Assembly: GCA_010093685.1 (NCBI GenBank)
Contig: MU006216.1
Location: 2,040,487 to 2,104,486, forward strand
Reading direction: 5' to 3'
From: Ophiobolus disseminans
Lineage: Eukaryota > Ascomycota > Dothideomycetes > Pleosporales > Phaeosphaeriaceae
DNA: 64,000 nucleotides
Part shown: positions 32,728 through 42,068 of the stretch, one piece after another
Position numbering within the stretch: the stretch's first letter is position 1
Layout: every line of letters starts with the position of its first letter
Position numbers and translations under genes: made by a program
Notes under the pieces: model-generated
Database searches by the model: none
Seen by the model: only the letters and a program-made list of their open reading frames with translations
What the model was told of the DNA's origin: nothing

Positions 32728-33196
32728 AGTGCTGGGTCGATGAGCTATAAAGGAAGATTGGCGCGGAGATTGAAGCATGGCAGTTAGGAGGATTGCTGGG
32801 TGATCTGTGAGGAACTTTGTGGGAAAGGATGTGTCTGGAATTGTTCGCAATTTCTCGCCTTTGTTATGTATATATGTACCCCGACGCTCTTTAAGTCATT
32901 CGTGGCTCTTTAGAATAACATGAAAGTGTTACTACATTTCGATCTGCAACTCACCACTGGTGAAATTGGAAGACCTGGTCTCGTGGCCAAGAAGCTAGTA
33001 TCGGTATGAGTGCGAGTTCCAACATGAATGAGAGAGATGGAGAAGCTTATTGGAATTTGGGATACCGCAAAATGTATTCTTGATATTTCTCATCGATGTG
33101 CTGGCTTCCATCTACAGCCGTGATTTGATACTTCGTGCGATAGAAAGGACGAAACGCGCCCCGACTGGCTCGAAAATCCTGAGAGGTATGACCATC
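32728..33196. other. Convergent intergenic spacer
   Basis: 469 bp between the RNase and a 2EXR-like gene, holding their 3' ends. No other feature is seen. Confidence 0.4.
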
Positions 33197-33886
33197 CTAG
33201 CCTCTACGTGTGTAGTGCCAATAGAGCTCAATTCCTTTCTCTCCGAGAGAAGCGCGGAGATTTTGCACTGTATGCAGATAGAATTTTCCAGAGTCTGGCC
33301 CAACATGACACATGTCCACATGAACATGTTTCAGAGCCTCGAACTTCAGCACCCACCGACCATGTGACCAACGATCAGATCCGGCCATCGATTGGAACGA
33401 GTAGGCCATTTGCATGTTCATCTCCCATGCGTCATTATGGCCGACTTCGAGACATTGGATGTGCTTGAAGGAGAAGCTGTCGAGTATCTTCACGTTACGT
33501 TCGCATGTGCCATCGGGGGTACTGATGTCGAAGATTGACAAAGCGTAGAGGGCGGGAAGGGCCTCGTGGCGGATCTGACGGCAGGTGAATACCAGGCTGC
33601 ATGCTGCCTGATGGTGATCTTCCTCAAATTGCGAATCCTCTTTCCAACGTTCTTTGATTGTGCTTGTGGCGCCTTGGAAAGCTGCTTGGTAGATGTGATT
33701 GCGAAGTTCTGCAGGTAACCGTAGGAAGGGACAACTTGTCGCGTTTCGCTGTGTGCTTCGCAAAATCAGTTGCTGTGGTCGCAATTCAAATTGCACGTAC
33801 ATCTTGTCGCAGGCTGTCGTTCGGGCGGCGGCAGTAGCAGCAGCAGCGGCGGCGCCATTTGCTCCGTGAGTGCTATTGTCCATCAT
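33197..33886 (-). CDS. 2EXR/F-box-like protein
   Basis: An intronless frame of 229 residues. After a low-complexity Ala-rich start (ANGAAAAAATAAA) comes the motif CPFLRLPAELRNHIYQAAF, then LVFTCRQIRHEALPALYALSIFDI, the same two landmarks as the gene at 26910-27665. The rest contains ILDSFSFKHIQCLEVG and a C-terminal YLHTVQNLRASLGEKGIELYW helix. Function of the family is unknown. There is no signal peptide. Length, motif order and clean frame support an intact gene. Confidence 0.75.
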   Translation of the reverse strand: MMDNSTHGANGAAAAAATAAARTTACDKMYVQFELRPQQLILRSTQRNATSCPFLRLPAELRNHIYQAAFQGATSTIKERWKEDSQFEEDHHQAACSLVFTCRQIRHEALPALYALSIFDISTPDGTCERNVKILDSFSFKHIQCLEVGHNDAWEMNMQMAYSFQSMAGSDRWSHGRWVLKFEALKHVHVDMCHVGPDSGKFYLHTVQNLRASLGEKGIELYWHYTRRG

Positions 33887-34968
33887 GACGGGTATAGGTG
33901 CTTAACGACTGGTCCAGAATTTGTGTGTTATTGAATTAGTTGTGCAGGTCACGAGTCGGCAGCAAATGGGCAGGCGCAGATGAGCAAGTGGCGCACGTAC
34001 CACCTTCTCGAATGTGAATGTGAACGTGAATGTGAAAGTACTCTGGCTCCCAATATGAGCTCAGACATGGTTATGCGCAAACATTCAAGGTCGGTGCAGG
34101 AATGAACTCACATAGTGAGATCAGACCAGGCTGGAATAGACCTGACAGTAGCAGGAAGGCACTCTCATCAAAGTCCCGCGGTCTTTCACAGCTTTTTCAG
34201 ATGAATACAGTACATACATTTTCTGCGCGAGTATGTTTGCGATTCGTAAAACAAATTCAACATACGATGTCGGGCGCTTTCGCAGGAGCATACTTTCACA
34301 AAGAACTGCATGCCCTTCATAGGCGCTCGTGAGAAGACACTTGTCGACGATGATGGATACCGATTCCTGCTCCTGGTCGTTGCTGCTTTGTGTCTTAGCT
34401 ACGCTCTCACGCAGCCATATTGCTTCTTCATCGAACTCGACCTGAGGTTCCTTCCGGAAGAGAAGCTTTTGCTTGTTGTGCGCCTTGTGTGACCGTGCTT
34501 GGGGTAGGACGGCAGCGAAGACGTCGCTTCTTGTACATCTAGAGATACAAAGTCCTTGTTTGGTAATTTTAGGTGGAATTATTGAAGTTTGTCTTGGCGA
34601 CGGTGCGGTATCACAGCTTCGCGGAGGCGATAAGGCTGGGCGAAAAAGAGTGTTGTGGCAAGTGCCAGTGAACTCGGAACGATCGGGACACGATGCCGAT
34701 TGCGCAGGTGATTCTCAGATTCACCATGAGTACTCCGTACACACTGACCATCCCAAAACACTTACCTCGACCTCAATCTCATTCGAAAGGATGTCCCCTG
34801 TCGTGGGCGGTGAGGCGCCAGCGCATCCCAGCCCCGTCATTTCTGCCCTGATTCGTGATACCAGCCACCTCATCGGCCGCTTGCTTTAGCTGCAGCAGAC
34901 CGCGGCTTCGTGCAGATTTGCTCAAGATCACGCATGTACCCGTCTGCATAGTCTACGTCGAGCTTACA
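33887..34968. promoter_or_regulatory. Divergent intergenic region
   Basis: 1082 bp between the 2EXR-like gene and the GPI-anchored protein gene. It includes a short imperfect hexamer repeat (AATGTG-type units, about 34011-34036). The frame at 34473-34889 lacks domain or codon support. No convincing TATA box. Confidence 0.4.
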
Positions 34969-36367
34969 ATGCATCTTCTAAGCCTACTGTCGCTGCCACC
35001 CGCCATCCTCCTGCTGCTATGCTCGACAGCTTCGGCCGCCGACCCTCAATGGCCGCACAACGTGCCAAAACATTTAAAATACTTCCCGGAGGATGAAGTA
35101 CACGCAAAAAGAGCATTGAACATACGGGAAAAGCTGCAATTCGAGAAGCCGGTTGGAGTAAAGAAGATGAGCGTCGACGAGGGCGAGATGTTCATGCTGG
35201 ACAATTGGATCTTCGCGTCAAACCTAGAACGAAGACGGAACTACGACAACGACACCTGCAAGGCGCAGTCTCCACTACGGCCGCTTGCAGAAGACGACTT
35301 TTTCTCTCGGATGCGAATACGGGCTGCGCTATCCAAGAGGCAGTTTGCATGCCCAGCAGGGACAAACAGCTGCTCCTCAATCGGCGCACCAGATGTGTGT
35401 TGCGGGACGGGGAGTACTTGCATCAATGTGAACGACAGCCCGGGCGTCGGTACAGTGGGATGCTGTCCGCAGGGGCAAAGGTGTGCGGGCGGCATCAGTT
35501 GTGACACGAGCAGCGGCTACTCTGCGTGTCCAGACGCGCCCAACGGCGGATGTTGCTTGCCTGGATTTCGCTGCGCTGGCATAGGCTGTAAGGGTTTCCG
35601 CCCTGTCCCAGCGAAAGGGAGTTGTGCTAATAGACTTAGGCGCTGCTATCGGCACATCCATAACCTACGTCCAACCTTCCTCTTCACCACCACCGCCGCC
35701 GTCCTCCACCGCCGTCGTAATCGTACCTACATCGACGCGGGTACCTCCTACCCCCACACCGTCATCTGCAGCTTCATACGTTTGCTCCACTGGCTGGTTC
35801 ACATGTGCAGCGAGTCTGGGCGGAGGATGCTGTCAAAATGGTCGGACATGCGCCACAGGAGCATCGTGTCTCGGTGATGCACCGAGCAGTACTGTGGCGC
35901 CATCGGCTCCTGTGCGGCCTACAAGCGGCTCAGCCACCCCTCCTGCATCGCCCTCAAACGACGTATGTCCAACCGGCTTTTACGTTTGCAGCGCATACTA
36001 CCCTTCTGGGTGCTGTAGAGTGGGACGCGATTGCCAGACGACCGGAAGCTGCGGTCTACCTACGTCGACCATTCTCAATTCCAACGGCGTAGTCATTGTA
36101 GGGCCCACAGGCTTGGGGGTTGCTACGACGGCAGCACCGCAGGGAGGCTCCTGTCCAAGCGCTTGGTACAGTTGCCCTGCGAATCGCGGTGGAAACTGCT
36201 GTCCCAACAACTATGAATGTGGTGAGCAGTGCACTGCGACTGCTTCTGGGCAGTCGGGTGTCTCGCAGAAGGTTGCGCCTAGTACGGCGTCTTTCGTGTC
36301 TGCCCTCACGACCTGGGGGATGATCATGGCTGCATTTTCGGCTGGTGTTGCCATGATCATTCTATGA
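34969..36367 (+). CDS. GPI-anchored cysteine-rich surface protein
   Basis: Exons 34969-35587 and 35640-36367 join to 448 residues. The order is signal peptide (LLLLCSTASA, about 1-23), a charged segment, and then repeated cysteine modules: CPAGTNSCSSIGAPDVCCGTGSTC followed by CCPQGQRC and CCLPGFRCAGIGC. A Pro/Ser/Thr stretch follows, then three further modules with the pattern C-x4-W/F-Y/F-x-C-x7-CC-x6-C (GWFTCAAS..GGCC, GFYVCSAYYPSGCC, AWYSCPANRGGNCC). The C terminus is hydrophobic (MIMAAFSAGVAMIIL), as for GPI attachment. It is probably a cell-wall or membrane-anchored surface protein. The chosen start gives the signal peptide; a frame upstream of it has none. Function is unknown; similar unnamed GPI proteins occur in many Pezizomycotina. 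Confidence 0.85.
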
Positions 36368-36543
36368 TATCACGCTGTTTAAGCTTCACGAATTATTGCC
36401 ACTTCACTGTACAATCTTGGGATCTCTATCCAAATGATAGCCTCGTGCAATACGAATCGTTCTGTTTTCTCTCAGTCAGAGCTGCCGCTCCATACCTTTG
36501 CTGGTAGTCATCATTTCTTCATCCTCAATCAGCACATGCTACA

Positions 36544-37317
36544 TCACCCGCTCCTATACTTTCCATCCAACACCCCTTCCCTAGTCCAAACATTCATACC
36601 CAACTTCTCCCCCCTCTGCACCGGCAACCCAGCATGCACCGTCCTCCTGTCGCCCATGTACTCCGCCTTCCCACCTCTCTTCACCTCCACCAGATTCCGC
36701 CAGAACACCGCATTGCCCTGCACGGGCCGGAACACCATTCCATCCTCTAGCTCTGCATCACAGTTTATCCATTCGCACCAGCGCTCATCTTGCGGCGCAT
36801 CCAGCAACGTGAATTGCGTCCCGCCACCGATTATATCGGATGAGGCGTGCACGTACACGAAGAAAGACGATAGCCGATTCCCTCCGAACTCGGGTGTCGT
36901 TTGTGCGGAGCCGGTGAACCAGTCTGTATGCGCGTGGTATTCTTGTTGTTGTGCATATTTGACCAATTGCAGCGGCTCCAGTCTTTCTCTTTTGGTGTCG
37001 AAGCCTTGGAAATCGAGCGCGCGCTGCTCAATGCATCTGACTATGTTGTCGCTCTCGAGAGACGTGGATTGCGATGTCCGCGTGCTGGCGAGATGCTGTT
37101 GGCCCGAGTCGTCGGCGACTTGCGAGGACGTGAATTTTCCGGCAGAAATGGCTTGCAGGTGCTGAGCTTCAGAGGGGGTGATGAAGGAGGGGATGTATAT
37201 GACTAGCGGGGACATGGAGAGGATGTGCGTTGTGTAGTTGTGGGGTGGACATTCTGGATGGGATTGCGCGAGGGTGCTGGAGACGAGTGTGAGAAGTGGA
37301 AGTAGTGTGGTCAACAT
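36544..37317 (-). CDS. Secreted-type prolyl 4-hydroxylase-like 2OG-Fe(II) dioxygenase
   Basis: Hydroxylates prolyl residues using Fe(II), 2-oxoglutarate and O2. The intronless frame encodes 257 residues: a signal peptide (about 1-18, LLPLLTLVSSTLAQ), then a P4H domain. Fe ligands are His130 and Asp132 (HAHTDWF) and His228 (RTVHAGLPV). Lys238 in RGEKLGMNVW is placed to bind 2-oxoglutarate. All catalytic residues are present. The protein enters the secretory pathway but ends DGKYRSG, with no HDEL/KDEL retrieval signal. It is divergent from, and 284 bp apart from, a PDI-like gene that ends in HDEL. In animals, collagen P4H relies on PDI for ER retention and solubility. Substrate in this fungus is unknown. 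Confidence 0.9.
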   Translation of the reverse strand: MLTTLLPLLTLVSSTLAQSHPECPPHNYTTHILSMSPLVIYIPSFITPSEAQHLQAISAGKFTSSQVADDSGQQHLASTRTSQSTSLESDNIVRCIEQRALDFQGFDTKRERLEPLQLVKYAQQQEYHAHTDWFTGSAQTTPEFGGNRLSSFFVYVHASSDIIGGGTQFTLLDAPQDERWCEWINCDAELEDGMVFRPVQGNAVFWRNLVEVKRGGKAEYMGDRRTVHAGLPVQRGEKLGMNVWTREGVLDGKYRSG

Positions 37318-37601
37318 TGTGAATTTGGGAGGATAGCTTTACACAATCGGGATAAAGTAGAATTGAAAACGGGAAACATGGACATTATTATTGTAGGTGT
37401 CGGTCGGAAAATAAGCTTTCGACACATCTGTAGGCGAAGCTGTCAGACAGGGGTGAAGGAGTCGCGCCTGAAACACGACAAGTTCGAGAGCAGTTCGACA
37501 CCTGCAGATGGACCCCACTCACCCTATTTTCACCAACTGAGTTGCATATGAAAGACGGTTGTGTCCCAACTACAGTCAGGCAATACAATCGAGTCAACAC
37601 G
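37318..37601. promoter_or_regulatory. Shared divergent promoter, P4H / PDI-like pair
   Basis: Only 284 bp separate the start codons of the two divergent ER-directed genes, so they probably share regulatory sites. No classic TATA box or an obvious unfolded-protein-response element is evident by eye. A CACCCTATTTTCACC stretch is near 37519. Confidence 0.6.
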
Positions 37602-38717
37602 ATGTACAGTCCACTTCTTCTCCCAGCCATCGCAACATCTTTCCTCGTTTGCACGTCGGCAGAGTCCCTCACATCTTCTAGCCCGAACTTCCTCGAGTAC
37701 GACAGATCATTAGTTTTGTTCACATCACGGTCTCTTGCGTCTATTCCATCACTCGAGCCTGTCTTCAAGCGAGCGTGCGAAAACGCTTCGACCCAATTCA
37801 TCACCATCGACTGCGACCAAGAACTTGACCTTTGCAATGACCACGACATCAATTCCTACCCAACCATCCGACTCTTCGAGAAGAGCAAAGATGAGCAAAA
37901 TATGCACATGACACGGTACCGAGGTCCCAGGACGGAAAAAGCAATCAGAGATTTCGTCAAGAGGAGGGAGTTACCGATCGTAACGCACATCGAGACCGCG
38001 CAACTAGAGACGTTGAAAGAAATCAATGACATCGTCGTCGTCGCATACTTACCCCCAGACTCGCCCACTCTCCTCTCCATCTTCACGTCCATCGCATCAC
38101 AACACCACTTCGACTTTGTCTTCGGCTACACGACCTCCGCCTCCGACGCCTCCAAAGAAAATCTACCCGTACCATCGATCAAGATCTTCAAAAACGCCGA
38201 TGACGATCATCGCATCCTAAACGGCGCGTTTACCGCATCTTCCTTGTCCAACTTCCTAACCACCGCGGTCCCAAAAGTCATTCGCGACTTCCGCGAAAAA
38301 GATCTGGAGACATTCATGCAGCGCGATAAACTCACTCTGTACATCTTCACTTCCTCAGAAGACCAGGCTTGTGCGCTGCGCACAGGTCTAACGCCGCTGG
38401 CCAAGAAGTACGAGAAATACGTTGTTTTTGCGGTTGCGGATGGAGAAAAGCATAAGGAGATGGCGAGCAATTTCTTGGCTAGGTTTGATGCGGGTGGTGT
38501 AGGGGGTGGGTTGAAGATGCCTGGAGTGGTTGTGCACGCGCCGCTGAATGATAATGTGTTTATGTATGCAAGGGGGAAGGAGATAGAGCAGGAAGTAGTG
38601 GAGAGCATGTTGGTGACGATTTTGCAGGGGAAGGCGAGGAGTGGGGATGTATTTGGGCGGGAAGCGAGTGATGTGGAGGAAGGGGGGAGGGAGGAGTGGG
38701 GGCACGATGAGCTTTGA
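37602..38717 (+). CDS. PDI-like ER protein lacking CxxC, ending HDEL
   Basis: The start giving a signal peptide is ATG 37602 (MYSPLLLPAIATSFLVCTSA). The 371-residue protein has a thioredoxin-like first domain (about 22-115) with the cis-proline loop SYPTIRLF (Pro87). The place of the redox WCGHC motif (about 40-50) reads LFTSRSLASIPSL with no cysteine, so this domain cannot do thiol-disulfide exchange there. Two further thioredoxin-fold-like segments follow (b and b' in PDI terms; VPSIKIFKNADDDH, then LTLYIFTSSEDQA). The tail is acidic, and the last four residues are HDEL, an ER retrieval signal. No second CxxC domain is seen. It is probably a non-catalytic chaperone or a partner subunit. It is intronless. 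The divergent neighbour is a secreted prolyl 4-hydroxylase. Confidence 0.85.
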   Translation: MYSPLLLPAIATSFLVCTSAESLTSSSPNFLEYDRSLVLFTSRSLASIPSLEPVFKRACENASTQFITIDCDQELDLCNDHDINSYPTIRLFEKSKDEQNMHMTRYRGPRTEKAIRDFVKRRELPIVTHIETAQLETLKEINDIVVVAYLPPDSPTLLSIFTSIASQHHFDFVFGYTTSASDASKENLPVPSIKIFKNADDDHRILNGAFTASSLSNFLTTAVPKVIRDFREKDLETFMQRDKLTLYIFTSSEDQACALRTGLTPLAKKYEKYVVFAVADGEKHKEMASNFLARFDAGGVGGGLKMPGVVVHAPLNDNVFMYARGKEIEQEVVESMLVTILQGKARSGDVFGREASDVEEGGREEWGHDEL

Positions 38718-39160
38718 GTAGGCGCGTATGGACTGGGCATGACGTCTATCATGAATTTGTTCAAGCATCGCATTGCTTAGAACGCATTCTTACCAAAACG
38801 TGCAACACAGATCTGCAATGGAAACCATTCCGCATTGCCAAGGCCCCGTTGGTAAGCTCGCCATGGCTAGATTAGTGCAACTGTCGATCCTCATGACCAG
38901 CATGTCAGACATCTCGACGTGGTCTATATTCATAAGACAGCATGGTGTACGGCCGAAAGAGCGAGAGACTCGCGATTGATGAAGCGCGAGACTGACAAAG
39001 ACGTGAGATGGTAACCTTGGAATTAGATCAGCTTGGTTTTGCGAAGGATATAAATACGAGTTCTGTCTCGAATATCAGTATATATCATCTACAACACATT
39101 TTCCAGCTTCAAACAACCAATCTTTGCCCTCACGCATCTTCTTCTCAAAGTACATCCACC
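38718..39160. promoter_or_regulatory. Intergenic with promoter of next gene
   Basis: 443 bp. A TATA box (TATAAATA, 39049-39056) lies 105 bp upstream of the next ATG, followed by a CA/TC-rich leader (TCTTCTTCTC, CATCCACC). Otherwise nothing is seen. Confidence 0.5.
39049..39056 (+). promoter_or_regulatory. TATA box upstream of 39161 gene
   Basis: TATAAATA, in good position for the small conserved gene starting at 39161. Confidence 0.6.
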
Positions 39161-39577
39161 ATGTCCTCCAACACCTCCCCCACCTCCATCAAACTCCTCA
39201 TCGTCGGCCTAAACGTGCAATCCGCCATACCCCAATACTTCCGCGACCTCTACGGCACGCCCAGCGAAATCAAGTCCAAGATCGAGCTCGACAACGAGCG
39301 CATCAAGAGTGCCGGATACGACGTCACTCTAAAATACCTGACGCCTGCCGAGACCGAGGCTGGGCTCGAGTGGCTGGAAGCAACACTCAAGAACGAGAAG
39401 TTCCAGGGCGTTTTGCTTGGGAGCGGACTGAGGCTTGTTCCGGACCAGACAATGCTGTTTGAGAAGACGATGGATATTGTTAGGAGGGGCGCGCCGGATA
39501 GTGTGTTTATGTTTAATGATGGGCCGGGGGGGAATTATGATGCTATTTTGAGGAATGAGGAGAGGTTGAGGGTGTAG
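39161..39577 (+). CDS. Small conserved fungal protein, unknown function
   Basis: A clean, intronless 138-residue frame. The ATG at 39161 is preceded by a C-rich CATCCACC context and a TATA box. Upstream in-frame starts lie inside the leader and look non-coding. It reads IKLLIVGLNVQSAIPQYF, then ERIKSAGYDVTLKYLTPAE, FQGVLLGSGLRLVPD and VFMFNDGPGGNYD. The alternating beta and alpha pattern suggests a small Rossmann-like or flavodoxin-like alpha/beta fold. I cannot name it. No signal peptide. Cytosolic location is likely. Codon use is C/G-rich at third positions in the first half, as in other expressed genes here. Confidence 0.75.
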   Translation: MSSNTSPTSIKLLIVGLNVQSAIPQYFRDLYGTPSEIKSKIELDNERIKSAGYDVTLKYLTPAETEAGLEWLEATLKNEKFQGVLLGSGLRLVPDQTMLFEKTMDIVRRGAPDSVFMFNDGPGGNYDAILRNEERLRV

Positions 39578-40176
39578 AGAGTGGGGTGAGGATAGCCAGG
39601 CTGGTGTGCAAGTATGCGCGGGTGCGAAGAGAGCGTGTCCTTGACTGCTGGTTAAAACATGGCCTTGTCAGGATGCGTGCGCTCTTGTCCTGCAGCCTAA
39701 TACAATCGCTTTTAAGACAATTTCGATGACTCATTTTGAACTCACACAGTGCATAATTATCAGCTGAATCGAGTTGTGGTTACCTGGCGCGTCGAGATTC
39801 AGCCTTGTGCGCCATTTGGGACGAGAGCCACGAGGCTGAAGAATTGTTATCGCAATGTCATGCACAGCCTCGTCCTTGTTCGGATAACGGTAGCGATATC
39901 TCGTACTCTTTACAAAATGTGTAAGTGGAAGGATCACCTGTGGCTTGAGTTACGGGCGCTTGTGTAGGAAGGTAGGCTTGCCCCGTTGAGATCCATTGGC
40001 TGCGTCCTGCAGCTGAAGATGTTCAATTGGTAGCCTCGTTTGATATACGGCATGGCGGTCGCCAAAGCAGGCGGCGATGAGAAATCCGTCAACGTGACTA
40101 TCCTGCAGCCTTGGAGAAAAAGGTGCATATATCTCGTGAAGCAGTGAAAGTCCTTGCAAGTGTATTGACTGCTACT
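39578..40176. other. Intergenic, possible 5' exon of membrane-protein gene
   Basis: 599 bp. The frame of the next gene is open from about 40081 but has no ATG until 40177. A short unattached frame from ATG 40052 (MAVAKAGGDEKSVNVTILQ) might be a first exon, but I could not join it in frame with confidence. Confidence 0.35.
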
Positions 40177-41835
40177 ATGATGGCGAACTGTTCCCTAACA
40201 ACGATCAGCAATCGTACCAAAGGCTTTGAGTTCGCCGGTCTGTACAACGTATATCTGGACCTCAACCGGACGTGCGCGTGGGGAAGCGATATTTTCCTCG
40301 ACAAGACCCGTATGCTGACGAACGCCGCTTGCGAACGGATTACAGGCAACGATGGATCTATCTGGACTGGATGGACGTCGTATCCAATACCAGACATATG
40401 GAATCGCATCGTGGTTTGGAAGCTACCATTACTGCAGCTTTTATCGCAGTTTCCTCGTCCACCTCTTGGACCTAACGTCGAGACTGGTGTAATGATGCAT
40501 TTGCTTGGCGATCCAATCGACTCAGTATCCAGTATCCTGTTGAGCCTTGCCATCTGTCAGGAGCGAGTGGAGCGAGCAAAGAAGTTGTGTATCGAGACTG
40601 GAACGGGCAAAAGTCACCCTGACTATACCCGGAGGTGGAAGGGACTGGCCATCATTATGGTATCGTACGATGAGTGCGGCGCATCGGAGAAGATTCAGAG
40701 CTTCTGTAACACACAGTGAGTCTGGCTGAAGATTTTTGACAGAGAGCGCAGCTAACAGCTAGAAGCCGCCAGATCCGGATGACACAAAAACAAAACTTCG
40801 ACAATGACGTCAGGCACATCTACGAGGAGACAGCGGGTTCACTGGCGGCCGATCGACAGACTCGAATTCTTCCTGTGGCGTTGGCAGAGCTTTTCTTCAT
40901 CGGTGGTTGGGTGATCTCGCTCATCAAAGCAGCGTCGTCTGAGCCTGGTCCCACGAATTGGGTCAATGTCGAGGCTCAGAGCATTGCGATCTCCGCTTTG
41001 TACCTTTGGGTTACATCGACGGTGGTTATTGCCTCTTTGATTGGAGCATCGCAAACTGAAGACGCCATTCCCAGGATCTTACACGCGCTAGAGTACCAGC
41101 TCGCGACCTTCCAAACTGACACCAGTCGACGGCCATCCATCGCAGAACGGATCGAGATCTCTTGGTGCAGGCGGTCGATAGATCGTGCAGTACATGGCGG
41201 CGCCTACTCCCGGCGGCCGATGAAGTGGAAGGCTGAGTACGAAGCTTGTAACGTTAGCATCCCGGCTTTAGTAACGTTCTCTTCCATTGCTGCTGCCTTT
41301 GTCGGAAGCAGCTTCTTCGTATCAGCAACTCTGTCATATCTCGTGTCGCCCCAGGGATTTAACTGCCGCCATATTCCAGAGTCAATAGTGTGAGTATATA
41401 CTCTTGCTCTCGATTGCACTCAAGCTAATTCCCTCCAGGTTTGGTGTCTGGTTGCTGAGCTTCGCCGTAGAAATCGCATGCGAGAAGATGCTCAAGCAGC
41501 GACTGTTATTTCAGGTCGTCTTCTGGAAAGACGTGATGTGCGCTCTTAGCACCATCGCCATTATCGTAGTAGTGCAGTGGGGTATCATGAATCGATGTTC
41601 GTGTTGGTCCAGGTGGGGCTCGTCCTGGCTTTATTTACCGCAGCTGCCGGTCGTCAAAGCTGAGCTGATGCATTATATACGGAACGTGGCGCCCGGTATC
41701 GTGTTTGCAGCTCTCATGTTCCATTTTGTGTTCTGTGTTGTAGTCGTTTGGTGGTATGTTGATGCAATCCGGGTGTTCATTCAACGCGACGATGGGGAGT
41801 CCAACCGAGCCTGGTGGAGGAGTTGGCGGACATGA
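40177..41835 (+). CDS. Polytopic membrane protein, unknown function
   Basis: Three exons, 40177-40715, 40763-41389 and 41439-41835, join in frame through 47- and 49-nt introns to 520 residues. The N-terminal third (LYNVYLDLNRTCAWGSDIF, GWTSYPIPDIWNRIV, PPLGPNVETGVMMHLLGDPIDS) is soluble in character. It is followed by at least six hydrophobic helices: PVALAELFFIGGWVISLI, ISALYLWVTSTVVIASLIG, PALVTFSSIAAAFVGSSFF, FGVWLLSFAVEIA, ALSTIAIIVVVQWGIM and IVFAALMFHFVFCVVVVWW. A CSCWSRWGSSWLYLPQ segment lies between the last two. Similar unnamed proteins are common in Pezizomycotina. The true start is uncertain: an upstream exon is possible. Confidence 0.7.
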
Positions 41836-42068
41836 CGAAAGAAAATGCTGCCGCGAGGATTAGAGATACAAGCAATTGAAAATCTTGTGAATGCTCTCCA
41901 AGTCGAGGCGAGATGAGACGCAAAGGAGCTAGTGGGCGCTAATGCACAGCACGGCCCGATCGAAATCTTGGCGACAGCATCTCCACCAAAAAAGTTCTTG
42001 TCGGCTTCCTAGACTTTGCGTATCCAAGCCTGTCTTCACTGCCTACCCAAATCTTACCGGAAAATAGC

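Noticed and set aside
34473..34889. 138-codon plus-strand frame upstream of the GPI-anchored gene
   Set aside because: Overlaps the likely promoter and leader, and no domain is seen.
36434..37165. Plus-strand open frame of 243 codons opposite the prolyl hydroxylase
   Set aside because: The minus strand encodes a complete enzyme with all catalytic residues. The plus frame has no recognisable domain.
36544..38717. P4H/PDI pair considered as one split gene or overlapping transcripts
   Set aside because: The two frames are divergent, each has its own start and signal peptide, and a 284-bp spacer separates them.
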